Shown here piece after piece: positions 1-15,009 of a stretch of DNA of 64,000 bases. How positions within the stretch are numbered: position 1 is the first letter of the stretch; the number at the start of each line of letters is the position of its first letter. The position numbers and the translations under genes are program-made. Where the stretch lies: positions 19,925,336 to 19,989,335 of the forward strand of contig CM070722.1 in the NCBI GenBank assembly GCA_036346275.1, read 5' to 3'. This stretch comes from Otatea glauca. Its lineage: Eukaryota; Streptophyta; Magnoliopsida; Poales; Poaceae. Below the pieces are notes generated by a model. It made no database searches. It was given only the letters and a program-made list of their open reading frames with translations, and was not told the origin of the DNA.

Positions 1-1152
1 CAGAAAAGGTTGTTCTATGATGGTGTTATGATCTCCACATTTGGTATGAGTAGATAATTAGGGGTGGAAGCCGGGTAGGTCGGAAGGCCCAATGCGACCA
101 CATATTTTAGAACTCCGCTATGGGCTGAGATTTTAGAATTCAGCTGTGGGCTAAAATTGTTGAAACTTAGCTACAGGCTGAAGATTTTAGAACTCAGCTA
201 TGGGCTGAGATTTTAGAATTCAACTGTGGACTGAAATTGTTGGAACTCAGCTATGGGCTGAAGATTTTAGGACTCAGCTATGGACTGAGATTTTAGAATT
301 CAGCTATGGGCTAAAATTGTTGGAAATCAGCTATGGGCTAAAGATTTTGGAACTCAACTATGGGCTGAAAGGTTTTGGAGTGCTATATTTAAATGCCATG
401 AGATGAGTATCATTGCTGTGTGGAAGGCATGATACAACTGGTACGCTGAAGGTAGGTGGGGAACAATCGAGGACACCACTACTCGTTAGCTATCAGGGTT
501 GAAGATCTAATACCTGATTAGTGATAAACATTCTGGGTTCTCAACTAAGGTTGGGATTGCTGTGGGTAAAGTGGTACAAACCTGCGCAGGGTTAAATCAT
601 GAATTCATGCCTGTATCCTGGATTGGAGGCTATGAAAGTTAAATCTGTCTCATATACAAGTGCTAGTAGCATTTTCATAATTAAAAACCGAAAAAACCGA
701 TTTTCTTAATAAAACCTATTTTTAAAAAAGGATTTGATGAAGATATGTATGAGATAGATGTGGAAGAAACTCATATGATGCATTTTGTTATTAATGCTTA
801 GTGAGTACTTTATACTCACTCTTACTTAACTCCCCCTTTGCTTAGAGATTTGCTCCAATGGTAAGTGTCTAGCTGGGACATAGATCCTAATGGACTCGCC
901 TACGAGGCATGGGGTGAGAGCCACCCACAGGATCAAAATTACAAGGATGTGGACTACTAGGATGGTTGGATTGTTGGATAAATCGTACATCAGTCTTTGG
1001 GGGTAATTAGTACTTTTATATTATATTTTTATTGTACTTGGATCGTATGTATAATTAATGTGCTAGACTTGTAGCCCTGTGTGGCCATGGATTGTAATAA
1101 GTTTTCATTTCAGAAACGAATTATTGTTCTACTGCAACACTTTGAACAAGGT
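1..1152. mobile_element. LTR-like retrotransposon fragment
   Basis: Non-coding DNA cut off at the left window edge and ending abruptly where a Sirevirus-type LTR begins at 1153. It has a short tandem-repeat block (100-372) and a stretch around 800-840 (TTTATACTCACTC followed by a pyrimidine-rich run) that resembles downstream LTR regions of grass gypsy elements. No reading frame of retrotransposon type is visible, so the family is inferred from composition and context only. It could also be ordinary intergenic DNA. Confidence 0.35.
100..372 (+). repeat. tandem repeat, ~84-bp higher-order unit
   Basis: A 26-28 bp motif of the form TTTTAGAA(C/T)TCAGCTATGGGCTGA is repeated with small changes. 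Three motifs combine into a unit of about 84 bp, with TTTTAGAACT/TTTTAGGACT-like starts near 104, 190, 275 and 358. It is a small minisatellite with no coding potential. Confidence 0.7.
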
Positions 1153-1734
1153 TGTAAGATCGAGGATGCCGACTAGAGGGGGGTGAATAGGCGACTATAA
1201 AAATTTCTTCTACAATTAATAAAAATCTCTCCTAAGTACTCTTATGTCAAAACCTAAATGATAATAGATACGAAAGCGATAAACTAAGGTTTCGACAATT
1301 AAAGCCTAAATCAACTAGGGCACTAAGTGCACTAACTATCTATGTCTCTAACAACAATTTGCAATCCTAAATATAAGCAATCAATCAATCAATTCTATAA
1401 ATATAAATTGCTTGAATGTAAATAAAGAATTGCAAACATAAAGATACACGATACTTTTTACCGTGGTGTTTAGAGACTTGCCGGTCTCCCCTAATCCACG
1501 TTGAGGCAAGCCTAAACCACTTTAGACCGGCTCCACGAATTGAGCACCTGCCTCAATTCCACCAGTGGTAGCTCTTTCCCCCTCCGGGTAGGTGAGCTCC
1601 GACCTTCACAACTTTACCGTGCCTTCTCACAATCTCTTTGAGAAGGTCACCGCGCATGACGCTTCCACACGCCGTCTAGGTGTCGACAAACACCAAGAGT
1701 AATAAGTCAAGCCCTCTAGTTTGAGCTTCACCAA

Positions 1735-3634
1735 GTAAAACACATATACAATGGTGATCACCGAGTGCAACACATGCACAACGCTCCCCTCAAGTGCAAC
1801 ACATGCACAAGAGGCTCTCAATCCTCTCCTAATTGCAACACATGCAATTAGAGCTCTCTTAGCTCAAAAACCAAAATGGAGAGTGCAACACATGCACAAC
1901 TCAACCACAAAGAGCAATAAACTCTCCAAAATCATAGCAACATCCAAATGCCAGCCCCAAGGCCATTTTATGGCCTCCACAAGAAAAACTAGCCGTTAGG
2001 GGGCAAAATGGGCAAAAATTCCCAGAAGACCCTGTCATACCGCCTAGGGCTGGTATGACCAGCCTCTGGTCCAACGGCTAGTAAAAACTAGCTGTTACTC
2101 AGAAAACCCGGTCATACCGGATGGGGTTCGGCCATACCAGACCCCAAAAATTGCCCTTCGGCCTTATACTCCTCTTGAAAAAACGCACCGAAATGACCCA
2201 AAATTCGGTCATACCGGAGGTGGTCCGGTCATACCACTACTATAACCATTAAAACCTCCATAACGTTTTACTCCGAACTCCGATTTAGGTGATCTTAGAC
2301 TCTACGCGAAGCTTATCACGAGAGCTACAATCTCCACCTATTTTCAAGATTAAAGCAACCATAGATATTTTTAAATATCACAAAAAAAGACTCTAATATA
2401 GTCATTAAGTCTAAAATCTGATTTCTCGAAATCCCTTACATAGACTTGATCAAAAGCGTGACTACAATCTAGAGAGAGTCAATAAGATCAAATATGGAAC
2501 CATGTGATGATCAACTCATGATCAAATAATTTTACAAAACACATTTGCAAATTCTAATCATATGCTCCAATATCAAATGCATGAATACTAATATTTTTCA
2601 AAATACATTTGCAAATATAAGTCTTGCAAATAAGAGCAATCAAGATCATAACTTTGAGCCATGTGATGATCAACACATGATCAAACCAATTTGCAAACCC
2701 TATTCACATGCTCCAAGAAAAGATTCGATTAAATCATATTTTGCAAAAACTCATTTTGCAAACACAAAGCATAAACCTATCTTAGCCTTTATGATGATCA
2801 ACATATGATTAAATCACAAGCTAAGACTCCGATGCATGAGCTATCTATTTGCAATATATGCAAATATCTAGCTCTATACAAACAACCATTTAAACCAACT
2901 TGCATAAGCAATCTCACTTTTGCAACACATGCAAATCCATAGCTTTATGCAAAAACCAAATCAATATTCAATAAAAAGCAAGCATAGCTCCCTTATTTGC
3001 AACACATGCAAATACTTAGCCCGTGCAAAAACTAAATAAGTGAGTGAGCTAGAGTGAACCGGATTGAGTTCATCAACACATGTGAAGCTCAAGCTAAATG
3101 ACTCAACCCTTCTTAATAGTACGTCACCTAACTAGCAATCCGGTCTCTCATCCAAACACCGAGACCGGTAAAAGACTAGGAACACATCCTTAGCCCTAGC
3201 TAGTTATAAATTTGCATCTAGCGATTCACTTAAAGGTTTTATGATTTCCAATCATCTTCTCTCCAGGATCGAATCTTCTTCTTCTTTTTCATCAACACAT
3301 GATGAATCTTCTAGCTCTTCTCTTCACTTCGGGATGACCTTTTGAAGCTCATCAACACATGATGACTTCTTCTTCTTCCTGATTCTTTATTTTCTTGGAC
3401 TCAACCTACTTCACAACTTATGAAAGATGTTAGTCCAACAAACACGGTTGTCTCAATCATCACCGCACTCCATTAACACATAATGGATGCCCCCAAGATC
3501 GACTGAGCACAACCCAAATCAATTTGAATGATTTAAAGGTGTCTTGAGTACTTTGATGCAACTAATGCTTCATTATACTCAAGAACTTTTCGCTTGTCCT
3601 TAACCAACAAAGAAACACTATCAACACATGATGG
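1735..3634. repeat. dispersed micro-hairpins with ACACA loop
   Basis: Nearly every ACACA here lies between two arms that are reverse complements of each other, while the arm sequence differs from site to site. Arms of 5 bp: 1765, 1794, 1883. 9 bp: 1829 (CTAATTGCA). 6 bp: 2667 (TGATCA), 2919 (TTTGCA), 3349 (TCATCA). 8 bp: 2994 (TATTTGCA). 7 bp: 3288 (TTCATCA), 3469 (TCCATTA). 4 bp: 2535, 3178, 3620. Imperfect cases lie at 1735 and 3070. Related loops are ATATA at 2846 with 8-bp arms and ACTCA near 2508. The innermost arm pair is always A:T, giving a shared AACACAT core. No function is known to me. Confidence 0.8.
2030..2245. repeat. LTR palindrome cluster GGTCATACCG / CGGTATGACC
   Basis: Several copies of GTCATACCG and its complement TGGTATGACC occur within about 215 bp (2033, 2052, 2104, 2136, 2205, 2228). 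Together they form inverted pairs spaced by 10-30 bp. The homologous LTR at 28417 has the same architecture with a different core, GGTGCTACCG. Clusters of conserved palindromes are a recognised property of Sirevirus LTRs. Confidence 0.65.
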
Positions 3635-4530
3635 AGCGTTCTTTGATTGATTGAATGACAACCAAACTCAATTTAAATTTCATTTAAATTGACATGAGTA
3701 TATATTAGCTACACAAGTTTCATATACTTATTTTGATGGAAAGTAATGATCCAAATATATTTGAGTGATGGAAAGGGATCAATACTCTTAATACCATTAA
3801 CAATAGAATAAACTCCATTAAATATGTGAATATAAATAATTGAATTTGAAATCAATATGCACATAATCAATCTTAGATAGCACTTGAGTTTATCCTATAT
3901 TAACATGAGTATACTACAACTATACAAGTTACATATACTCAAATGATTGTTTCAAAGTCTTGATCCTATATTTTGTTTGGCAAGAGGACATGGATCAATA
4001 CTATTGAAACATCAAGTTAAATTGTGAAATCCCCCTAGAATGTGCATTCATGTAATATAGATAAAGTTGAAAACATAATGCACATCTTTTAATGTATAAG
4101 CAGTGGAAGAGTTCATCCTTTAACTTGAGTCCAAGAAATTTATCTAGGAATAATAGAGTTGTATTGCATGCATACCTTTAGGATTTTCATTTTTCAATGA
4201 GATGAGACTAATCAAAGATATACTTAATAAAAGAGTTAGTCTCATATTTAGATTTATCAATATGATCATGAATGTTATATCCAAGGAATGCAACAAGATA
4301 TGATAATATGAACTCGAATGCATACCTTTGATATTTCCATCTTTTTCATCCAAAAGAGACTAAAGAGAGTTTAAGCTCAACAAAAGAGTTAGTCTCATAA
4401 AATGATTGTCATTAATTAACAATTGAGACTAATCAATATTATGATTATCAAAAGAGTTAGTCTCAATATTAGATTTGTCATTAACATCAAAACTAAATTA
4501 ATGGAGCTTGAACTTTGAAAGGTGTATTAC

Positions 4531-5500
4531 CTTATAAAGTGTCAAGTGCGCTCAATATTTTGTTAGCTAATATGCCGATATCAGTATAATTATCTTAGAG
4601 TAATGACAGTGTTACTGTCGTTACCCTAGGTTGATTATACGGGTCGTCACATAAGTTGAGACTTTCTAATTTAAAACTTTTTGAGTTGAAACTTTTGTAA
4701 TTTGAAATTTTTAATTTAAATTTTTTCATGTTTTAAAATTAGAATTGAATTTTTTTCAAGTTGAAACTTCATACTTAAAACTTTCAAAGTTTAAATGTTC
4801 TAATTTTAATTTTTTGTGCTAGAGATGGAAGAAGGGGTTAATACAGGTTAGTAGAGAAAAGAGAAGGGAGAGATGAATGGAAAAGATGACAGATGGTATT
4901 CTAGGTCCCAAAAGTAATTGAAAAGTTTAGGAAGAAGGAGAAGCCAGAATTTGGAAGTGGTGAAAGCGCAAAACCAGGAGACGACTAAAACAAAGGCCTG
5001 ATAAAAGTATATGCTCATTAACCTTTCTCGGCCCATAAGATTGATCATCAAAGTTTGACAGCTCACCTTATCTTGCCCCAAAAGCCATAGGCCACAATGG
5101 AGCCCATAGACAAATCAGCTCCGTAGTCAAACCCAAACACAAATTCATCCCATAGCCCACCAGCCAAGCAGGGGATTGCTACTTTTCCGTTGAGTACCTG
5201 CCGTTATCACATATTGCATTCAGGTTCAGAAAGCTTGCACAACACACCTAACCATATCTCCAAGATCACAGTCAAGTCCAGCACATACGCAATAAGCGCC
5301 TCCATGCACAATCAGCACAAATTAGCACGGGCGGGACCCGCGTGGTGTCCAAATTGAACACCCTGTCAGCAGTAGCTATCAGATTAGAGTGATCAAAGAA
5401 TTAGGGGCTTAAGCACCTGATTAAGGACGAGTACAAGGCAGAGGTAGACAGTCATACTGCCTTCCCCTTTTTCCTAGATTGCACCGTCACCAACACTCAG
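4531..5500. other. AT-rich intergenic DNA, no gene seen
   Basis: Short TTTGAAA/TTAAAAC-type runs (4660-4800) are followed by mixed sequence. The open frames are short and have neither domain features nor plausible splice structure. I see no RNA gene. Confidence 0.5.
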
Positions 5501-6166
5501 GCCCCCTTTTACAGCCGGCCAATAGCACTCATATTGTATCAATGTTTCTTCATTGTATTATGAATTGATACGATTTTTATCTCCCTGTTTGACGTTGTTT
5601 TATGGTAATATAATATCAAAGTACGTTGGCTTGATTTCTTTGTTAGCTATCCTAACATTTTTAAGTAACACATCCTTAAATTATTTGATGAAATGCATAT
5701 AGATATAATTAACATCTATAGCATATCTGTAAGGCTAACTATTTAAATATAGAAAAAAATCATGATGCTAGCTCAAGAGACGAGGCATATATACGATATC
5801 TAAATGTGTGTAAGATTACAAGAGCCTTACCACCGGTTGCTTGTCGGTTTTTACATTAGTGCAATGCAATTCTTAATATTTTAGCTGAATCAATTTACCC
5901 GAGGTTAGTACTAGTTCTTCACTAACCACTAGCTTAACCCATATGTCCCCTCTATTTTCATTCTAAATCAGTCATTGCCAACACTAGCATTCGGAGGAAG
6001 AGAGAGAGCAAGAACGGAGGAGGAAGACCCTCCAAATGATTTTACGATGCTTCCTAATACAATATACGCATTTCAGAATCCATCTCTATCGAATCGAATT
6101 AATCAAATAGAAAGGCAAATCGGATTGCAGAATTCCACACCGTCAGAGAAATAGTGGCCTTTCAAG
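5501..6166. mobile_element. possible MITE
   Basis: The stretch begins GGCCCCCTTTT and ends with a sequence whose complement is GCCCCCTTGAAAGG. That gives an 8-9 bp inverted terminal match around about 665 bp of AT-rich non-coding DNA, compatible with a non-autonomous DNA transposon. The match is short and no target duplication was confirmed. Confidence 0.25.
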
Positions 6167-7170
6167 GGGGCAAAAAAATTAACCTTTCTTCATTATCCAA
6201 AACCATCACTATTGTAGTCATTAATCCGTACCTCTTTTTCTAACAGGGACATTTGGCTTACGACAAACTGTTCCTTAGGACGCAGGTTACGAAGCGGTAA
6301 TAGGACCTTTCGCAAAGCAGCCATTGAAGCCGCCTATCGCACTTTACATTCCCAACAGGGCAACTCCCTATTCTCGACATGTTCAAATTGTCTTGATTTC
6401 AACCAGTTAGTACTGCTTCAGCTCAGTTGCCCCATCTTTCCAACAAGGTGAGCTGGAATCATTACTTAACCACCTGAAATGCATAGTTTGCCAGTTAAAA
6501 CCACTACTGTTTACCCATTTATACTAAATATAATAGAGATGATAATAACCTATCTATATATAAGTCATAAACAAGTAGTAACATAAATTTTCGAGATTTT
6601 AGTGACTTACTGACTCTTAGACCTAGACAACGAACTTCAAATATTTGGGTCTAACTCGAACCAATAGTTTAACCGGTGTGTCACCTCTGTTTTTTTATAG
6701 ACGACCAAAGTTTGATTCCTACTTAGTGGATTAATTATCTGAATTTTTCACCATAATTTTTGGGATTTGATCACATGATTTATGGGTTACATGTCTTAAG
6801 AAGTCAATTGCACCGCTCTTAAGAAGAATGAAAAAGTATATTTTTTACTTGAACTCTTACTGTTGTTTAATTTTGGTCCCTCAAGTACAATACCGGGTGA
6901 ATACGTCTCTCAACTCTCAATATTTCAAACTGTGTTCCTCCTTGTTGACGTGGTACTATTGGAACCTTACAAAAAATCATGAAAAAAATAATAAAACATT
7001 TTCATAGTGTGCTAAAGAACCCTGCAAAATTTCATGACTAAACTCGAAAGCATACGAGAGAAAAAAAAAGACAAGCCGTGGTGACATATATATGTGCCCA
7101 TATATATCGGTCCATGGGTTGGCATAAAAAATGGCAAATAAAAACCAGAGTTTCTTTGTGTGTATATATA
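6167..7170. other. intergenic DNA, no gene seen
   Basis: Mixed-composition DNA without a convincing reading frame. From 6840 to 6990 there is text of the kind common in degenerate MITEs. A short TA tract at 7161-7176 leads into the MITE at 7175. Confidence 0.45.
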
Positions 7171-7174
7171 TATA

Positions 7175-7522
7175 TAGGAAAATGCTTCTATACTCCTGGG
7201 TGATCGTACTCCCACCTCCAGTATACCGTCTAAATGATATTGTTATACCTCTTTATCCTTTTGAGTATACTCTAATACTGATTATAAGATACTCCAAAGT
7301 GAGTTCCATAAAAAAATTCATTAAAGTCCACCCTTTAAAGCATAATTTGTTTATATATTCCTTTTAAAGGGCTATGATGAACTTTTTTAACTATGTCACA
7401 TTGGAGTATCTTATAATTACTATTAGAGTATACAGAAGTGATAAAGGAGTATAAAGTGTTCATTTAAGTGGTATATTAGAGGTGGGAGTATGCATTCCCG
7501 GGAGTACGGAAAAGACTTCCTA
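7175..7522. mobile_element. foldback MITE copy 1, in TA/TG microsatellite
   Basis: The left half, starting TAGGAAAATGCTTC, is matched over most of its length by the inverted right half, which ends TTCCTA. Shared landmarks are TACTCCCACCTC, TATACC, GAGTATAC and AGATACTCCAA. The ~350-bp element is flanked by TATATATA on the left and by TATATGTGTG then TATATATA on the right. It has no coding capacity. Two partial relatives lie at 17944 and 18712. Insertion in TA repeats recalls the rice Micron MITEs, but family membership is an inference. Confidence 0.75.
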
Positions 7523-7547
7523 TATGTGTGTGTGTATATATATATAC

Positions 7548-10512
<2,965 letters not shown>

Positions 10513-10615
10513 TACTGGTAAGTTAATTAAAACCAAGGACAATAATAATATTAGGTGTCATTTGAATAGTTCAGAAGAACATATCTAGCATTCTTCTCAT
10601 AGTCAATTAAATTTA

Positions 10616-10989
10616 ATTGTCGACTTGTCATATAATTTCTACATAACTTGGGGTAAGAGACAAGACGATTTGGATTTAAAGCTTGAAAATTTGGTAAAAG
10701 ATTGTAAGCATCTATCAGAACAAAATTTGCTAATAACTAATAATATATCTTTAGTACTTCAATTGCTTAAAGAAGAAAGGTGTGACATTACAAAAATAAA
10801 TCAAAATATTGACTACTTCAAAAGTGAGTTAGGGCTGTTATATAAAAAAATGAAGCATTTGAAAATATAGAGAACGCTCTAAGCAAAAGGGAAATTATAA
10901 ATTTATTACAAAAGACAAAAGAATTAGATCTAAAAATTCATCAGAATAACAAATTGTTGGAAGAGGTCAAAAATCTGGTACTCCTTTAA
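10616..10989 (+). pseudogene. pararetroviral ORF1-like
   Basis: A small Lys/Glu/Leu-rich frame encodes a mostly helical protein with leucine spacing suggestive of a coiled coil. It has no ATG at its start. An ATT lies in frame at 10616 and a TTG at 10625. In rice tungro bacilliform virus ORF1 is known to start at AUU, so a non-AUG start is plausible here. The frame stops at 10868-10870, and coding character continues in another frame to 10989, pointing to an indel in the A-run near 10845-10852. The next ORF begins 4 bases downstream, the tight spacing expected of this genome type. Confidence 0.5.
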
Positions 10990-10992
10990 TAT

Positions 10993-11277
10993 ATGTCAGG
11001 ATACGACCAAGCATTAAAGGAAACACAAAAATATTTGATTCATCCTGTAGGGTTTTCTAATTACGAATCGCCAAAAGAAGATTCTAAGGTTATAATAAGA
11101 CAGAACAATACTATCCTTCAACTTCTAACTCAAATCCTAGAAACGATAAAAAGTAAAGATAATTGTAAAGAAATAGTGTTAGCCTCATCAGGGCTGGTAA
11201 CATCCGCAAGAGCTATAAACTCGCAAAAATGGACATATCTAAAAGCTTCACCAGAAGAGCCAACAAGCTCCAATTAG
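10993..11277 (+). CDS. pararetroviral ORF2-like small protein
   Basis: An uninterrupted 94-residue frame from an ATG at 10993. The product is hydrophilic, with an N-terminal helix-like segment, a central Gln/Leu/Ile-rich stretch and a basic, Ser/Pro-rich C-terminus. It occupies the place of the ~110-residue ORF2 product of tungro bacilliform virus, a nucleic-acid- and coat-binding virion-associated protein. Identification rests on position, size and composition, not on a diagnostic motif. The 3' end overlaps the start of the polyprotein frame (ATG at 11229) by 49 bases. The frame is intact but its virus is not. Confidence 0.5.
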   Translation: MSGYDQALKETQKYLIHPVGFSNYESPKEDSKVIIRQNNTILQLLTQILETIKSKDNCKEIVLASSGLVTSARAINSQKWTYLKASPEEPTSSN

Positions 11278-12361
11278 TCAGTAAAGATGTAAGACCTTTA
11301 ACCTTAATGGATAAATTAAAAGCAAAGCAAGAAGACATAGAAAACTTAGAAGATGTTATTGATTTAGAAAGAGACCTAGAAAGATATGAAAGAGACACAC
11401 TAAGAAAAATAAAACTGCAGCAAATATATCAGCTAGGTATATTTGAGGGTAAAATAGGTTTATACAGAATATCTAGAGAAATAGAATTAAGTGTTCTAAC
11501 AAAGCTAGTAGAATTAAAGATAGTAAGCAAGCAATTTGAAAATGGGCTCAAATATTCAGGATATAAATATATACACCAAGGGCTTTATATCATAGGAATA
11601 AAGGGTATGACAAGAAAGAAATTAGGAACCAAAGTTCTCATAACACTGCTAGACAAGAGATGGGACACCATAAATAAAGAGCATTAGGTTTCTTGGAAGG
11701 TGATATGAATGAAAATAAGTTGATAACCTACATAGCACCAAATATGATAATGCAAATTAAAGAATTTATGGAAAAAATGAGTTTCGGATTTCAAACAAAA
11801 GGATATGAAGATTTTAAGGCAACAAATCTATTGGTAAGTATAAAATTTGTAGGAAGACCAAGTAACAAAAGCAGAACAAAATATAAAGTAAATGTAGATG
11901 ATGTAATAGAAAGTATGCAATCTAAAGGGATAAATTTTATGATCCCATTGAAAATTAGGTTTGAAGAAACAGCAGGTGAGGAATGGAATATAAGTGAGCT
12001 TGTAGAAAGCAAGACTATAAAACAACCTAAAGATTACATAAGTTATGAAGATAAAAAAGGAGGAACTAAAATAAGGTTGTTAGATTATAAAGCAAGAGCG
12101 GCAAATGATTTAGACTCATTGGTACATGAAAAAGAATTCAAAGAAAATAGGAGGCACAATATTTCAGAATTCATGGAAAAATTAGATATAGATTCCGAGA
12201 TAAAATATTGTAAGAACAAACTAGAAAAAATATATGATGAATATAACAAAACCATGACCCATGAATGGCCTGCCTTAAGAAATAAAGAATTATATTTTCA
12301 TAGAGAGCTATCAAGATTACGAAAGTCAAAAAGGATAAAGAGATATCCCAAGATAGCATAG
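11229..12361 (+). pseudogene. pararetroviral polyprotein, N-terminal movement-protein region
   Basis: The ORF3-like polyprotein begins at ATG 11229, inside the end of ORF2. The first frame runs 152 residues to a stop at 11685-11687. The reading then continues in another frame from about 11693 to 12361 (222 residues). Order and general character (a Leu/Ile-rich beta-type core, then a charged linker ending in a basic helix) fit a 30K-type movement protein at the polyprotein N-terminus. Beyond 12361 a highly charged stretch to 12495 lies in yet another frame. At least two frame changes show it is non-functional. Confidence 0.55.
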
Positions 12362-12495
12362 AAAGAGATGAGCAATTGAATGATAACAAGGTAATAGAAA
12401 GTACTAAAGATGATAAAAACAAAACAAAACAAATAGAAGAAGAAACTAGTATGAGTGAAGAAAACAGTGGGAAGAAAATTAAAAGCTATATTTAG

Positions 12496-14120
12496 CAAGC
12501 TATGAAGAAGAAGATATGTTAATAAATGAAATAGACGGCAAAGCCGAAATAACAGATCCATCGGAAGAATATGACAGTTTTTATAGAATCTTTAGACAAA
12601 GTTGGGTTGCACAATCTAGATAATGCAATGGAAGCCATGGATTTAGAATTAGATGGTAGAAAGAAGCGACAATATGGTGAAAGTTCTGTAAAAAATGAAG
12701 GAGAAAGAGAAAGACAGTCAATAATTCCAGGAAGATGGCCTCTAGAAAAGGAAGAATATACATATAACTATAACCCAGTGCAGTATAGACATATGAGAAC
12801 TAAAGATAGAGAATTTGAAAAATCTATTCAATTTCAAAATCATAAAAATGATGTAGCAATATTCAATCTAGCAGCTCATGACCCAATAGATTGGCCAAAT
12901 ATTATAAGTATATGGAAAGGATTGATAGTTCAAAAATATATACAAAATCAATATAGTATAGGAAATAAGGTAGAAGATATGATAACATATTTAGAAACAT
13001 TTCTAGGAGAATCGGTAAAAGTCTTATGTGAACAATGGGTAGAAGGTAATCCCAATGACTACGACTTGCTAAAAAGGGCAGGAAATAATCCTAATAATTT
13101 TACAAATATAATCTCAAACATTATAATAGCAAAGGATCCAGAATTAGGATATACTACTTTACAAAATGAAAGGTCGAGAGAAATTGAGAAACTAACAATA
13201 ACCAGTTGGAAAGACATAAAGCAATTTTCACAACATTATTTATACAATGCAACTACAACTAAGCAAGGATATAATAAAGGAGTTGTTAAGAGGTATTTTA
13301 GTAAATTACCAGACCCATTAGGAAGCATGATATTTGAGGAATATAAAAAAGAGACTGAATGAGCGGTCATAAATATATCTCAAGCTATAACATTTGTTTT
13401 CAAACAATTAAGAAAAATCTGTACTAGCATACAAGCTTGAAGGTCGATGAAACATTCCGATTATATTTTTGCAATAAAATTGTACAAATCCCTCTCTCAT
13501 ATGGAGAAGAAAAGGTAAAGAGGAGGCAGTTTTATAAGTCATCAAATACGAGCAGAAATCCTATAAGGACAAAAAGAAAATATTTCCTTAGAAGGTCAGA
13601 TAACAAAGCCCCATTCTTACATAAACGAAATGTAAGAAGATATGATTCCAGGAAAAACTACGATAGAACATGCATATGTTTTATATGTAATTCACCTAAC
13701 CATTTAAGCAAAACATGCCCAAATAAAGATCAGAAGAGATATTTAAGTAAATATGAAGAACAAGAAAGGGTCCTAATAATAGATAGTGTGAACGAAAATA
13801 TATTAGTATGCGATAATGAAATCGAAGATGATGAATCCATATATTCAATCATAGAAACATATGAAATAGAAAATATTAAAGATGAAGTTGAGTCCAGTGA
13901 AGATGAAGTAGATTTAATCAATGACTTAGCAGGATTAAAAATTGAAATGATGGATCAAACGAATTGCGAACATGATTGGGTCAGAGGAAAAGGAGATTAC
14001 AATATAAAATGTACATATTGTAAATATTACCCTAGTCAAGAAAATAGAGCCACATGCAAAGTATGTTTAAAACAAGTATGCTTAGAATGTTTAAAGTCAT
14101 ATAGACAAAAATGGAGATAA
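12496..14120 (+). pseudogene. pararetroviral coat-protein region with CCHC finger
   Basis: Two frames cover this part: 12571-13362 (263 residues) and 13437-14120 (227 residues). The first resembles the central domain of a caulimovirid capsid protein. The second begins with a basic, Arg/Lys-rich stretch and has a CX2CX4HX4C zinc knuckle at residues 81-94 (13677-13718), the mark of pararetroviral and retroviral nucleic-acid-binding coat proteins. An acidic segment follows, then a second Cys/His-rich cluster at about 13960-14090, as seen in badna- and tungroviruses. The regions are separated by stops and a frame shift near 13360-13440. Confidence 0.7.
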
Positions 14121-14996
14121 GAAATAGAATTAGAATCTGATGAAAAGATTCTAGCTAGTAGAGTAAGGACCTTAGAAAATAGAGTCAACAAATTAGAATT
14201 AGAAATTGAAGAGATCAAAAGGATAGTAATAAGTAAGTTGTCAGACGATAGATAGGATAAAAATACCGAATTCAAAGAACAAACTTTAACATTAAAAGAC
14301 GATAAGACCCAAAAGTTGCTTCAATTAAGGGAAGCAATATCTAGTTTTGGAAATAAATATATCATTAAATTACCATTTTAAGATATATTAGGAATAAGAA
14401 TACCTGTCAAAATAAAATTAAAACCAAATATTACTTACAAGGTGCTAGCATTAGTAGATATTGGCTGTACAAAGAATATAATCCATGATAAATATTTCAC
14501 AAGATGCCCTGAAATAGTCCATACCATAGATGACGATAAAGCAGAAATATCAACTGATATGTCAGGCACAAGAAAGGTTCATAACCAGTTAGCGTATAAT
14601 CTTGAGCTATATATAAATGGCACTAAGTATATAATAGATGAAATCACAATAAGAGATCTATCTATGATTAATGACGAAATGATCATAGGGCTAAGATTTT
14701 TACAGCAATCTGTCCAAACTACCATTATACATGAGCAAGGTATTACATTTATTCCATACCAAGACAATATTCCATACATTTCACAAGTGCGAAAGCGTGG
14801 TGGAACTACTACCGCGATCACTGCAAATAGCGAAGACTGCCAGCCTCCCATAATAGAAACAAATTTAGAAGATCTATATATAGCAAATTCTTATATAGAA
14901 TGTATAGGGTTACAATCATTCGCTCCAAATTGGTATAGAGACATAAAAACAAAAGATGACATACAAAAAATAATTCATAGGCTCGAAGATATCTAG
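14121..14996 (+). pseudogene. pararetroviral aspartic protease region
   Basis: After a stop at 14118-14120, charged helical sequence runs in broken frames to about 14380, followed by a 184-residue open frame (14442-14996). Near its start is Ala-Leu-Val-Asp-Ile-Gly-Cys (from about 14448), which corresponds to the catalytic Asp-Thr-Gly motif of retropepsins with Ile in place of Thr. A later Ile-Ile-Gly-Leu segment (around 14684) fits the conserved second half of the fold. In the intact virus this enzyme would process the polyprotein. Several stops upstream and the stop at 14994-14996 disconnect it from its neighbours. Confidence 0.65.
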
Positions 14997-15009
14997 ATAA
15001 TTGGAGAAA

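Larger units (their letters stand above)
1153..4530 (-). mobile_element. Sirevirus-like copia remnant (LTR plus 3' internal part)
   Basis: The left edge, TGTAAGATCGAGGATGCCGACTAGAGGGGGGTG in two blocks, closely matches the edge of the better-preserved Sirevirus LTR at 28417 and fits the 5'-TG of an LTR read on the plus strand. The LTR part runs to about 3660. Beyond it come a TGACAACC-type motif and a CCCCCTAGAA(T/A)-type polypurine-complement motif (4025), both also found internal to the other copy (30055, 30203). The internal part stops at about 4530 without any pol frame, so this is a truncated 3' end in minus orientation. The LTR is longer than its homologue (about 2.5 against 1.6 kb) and contains the ACACA hairpins. 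The right boundary is approximate. Confidence 0.6.
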
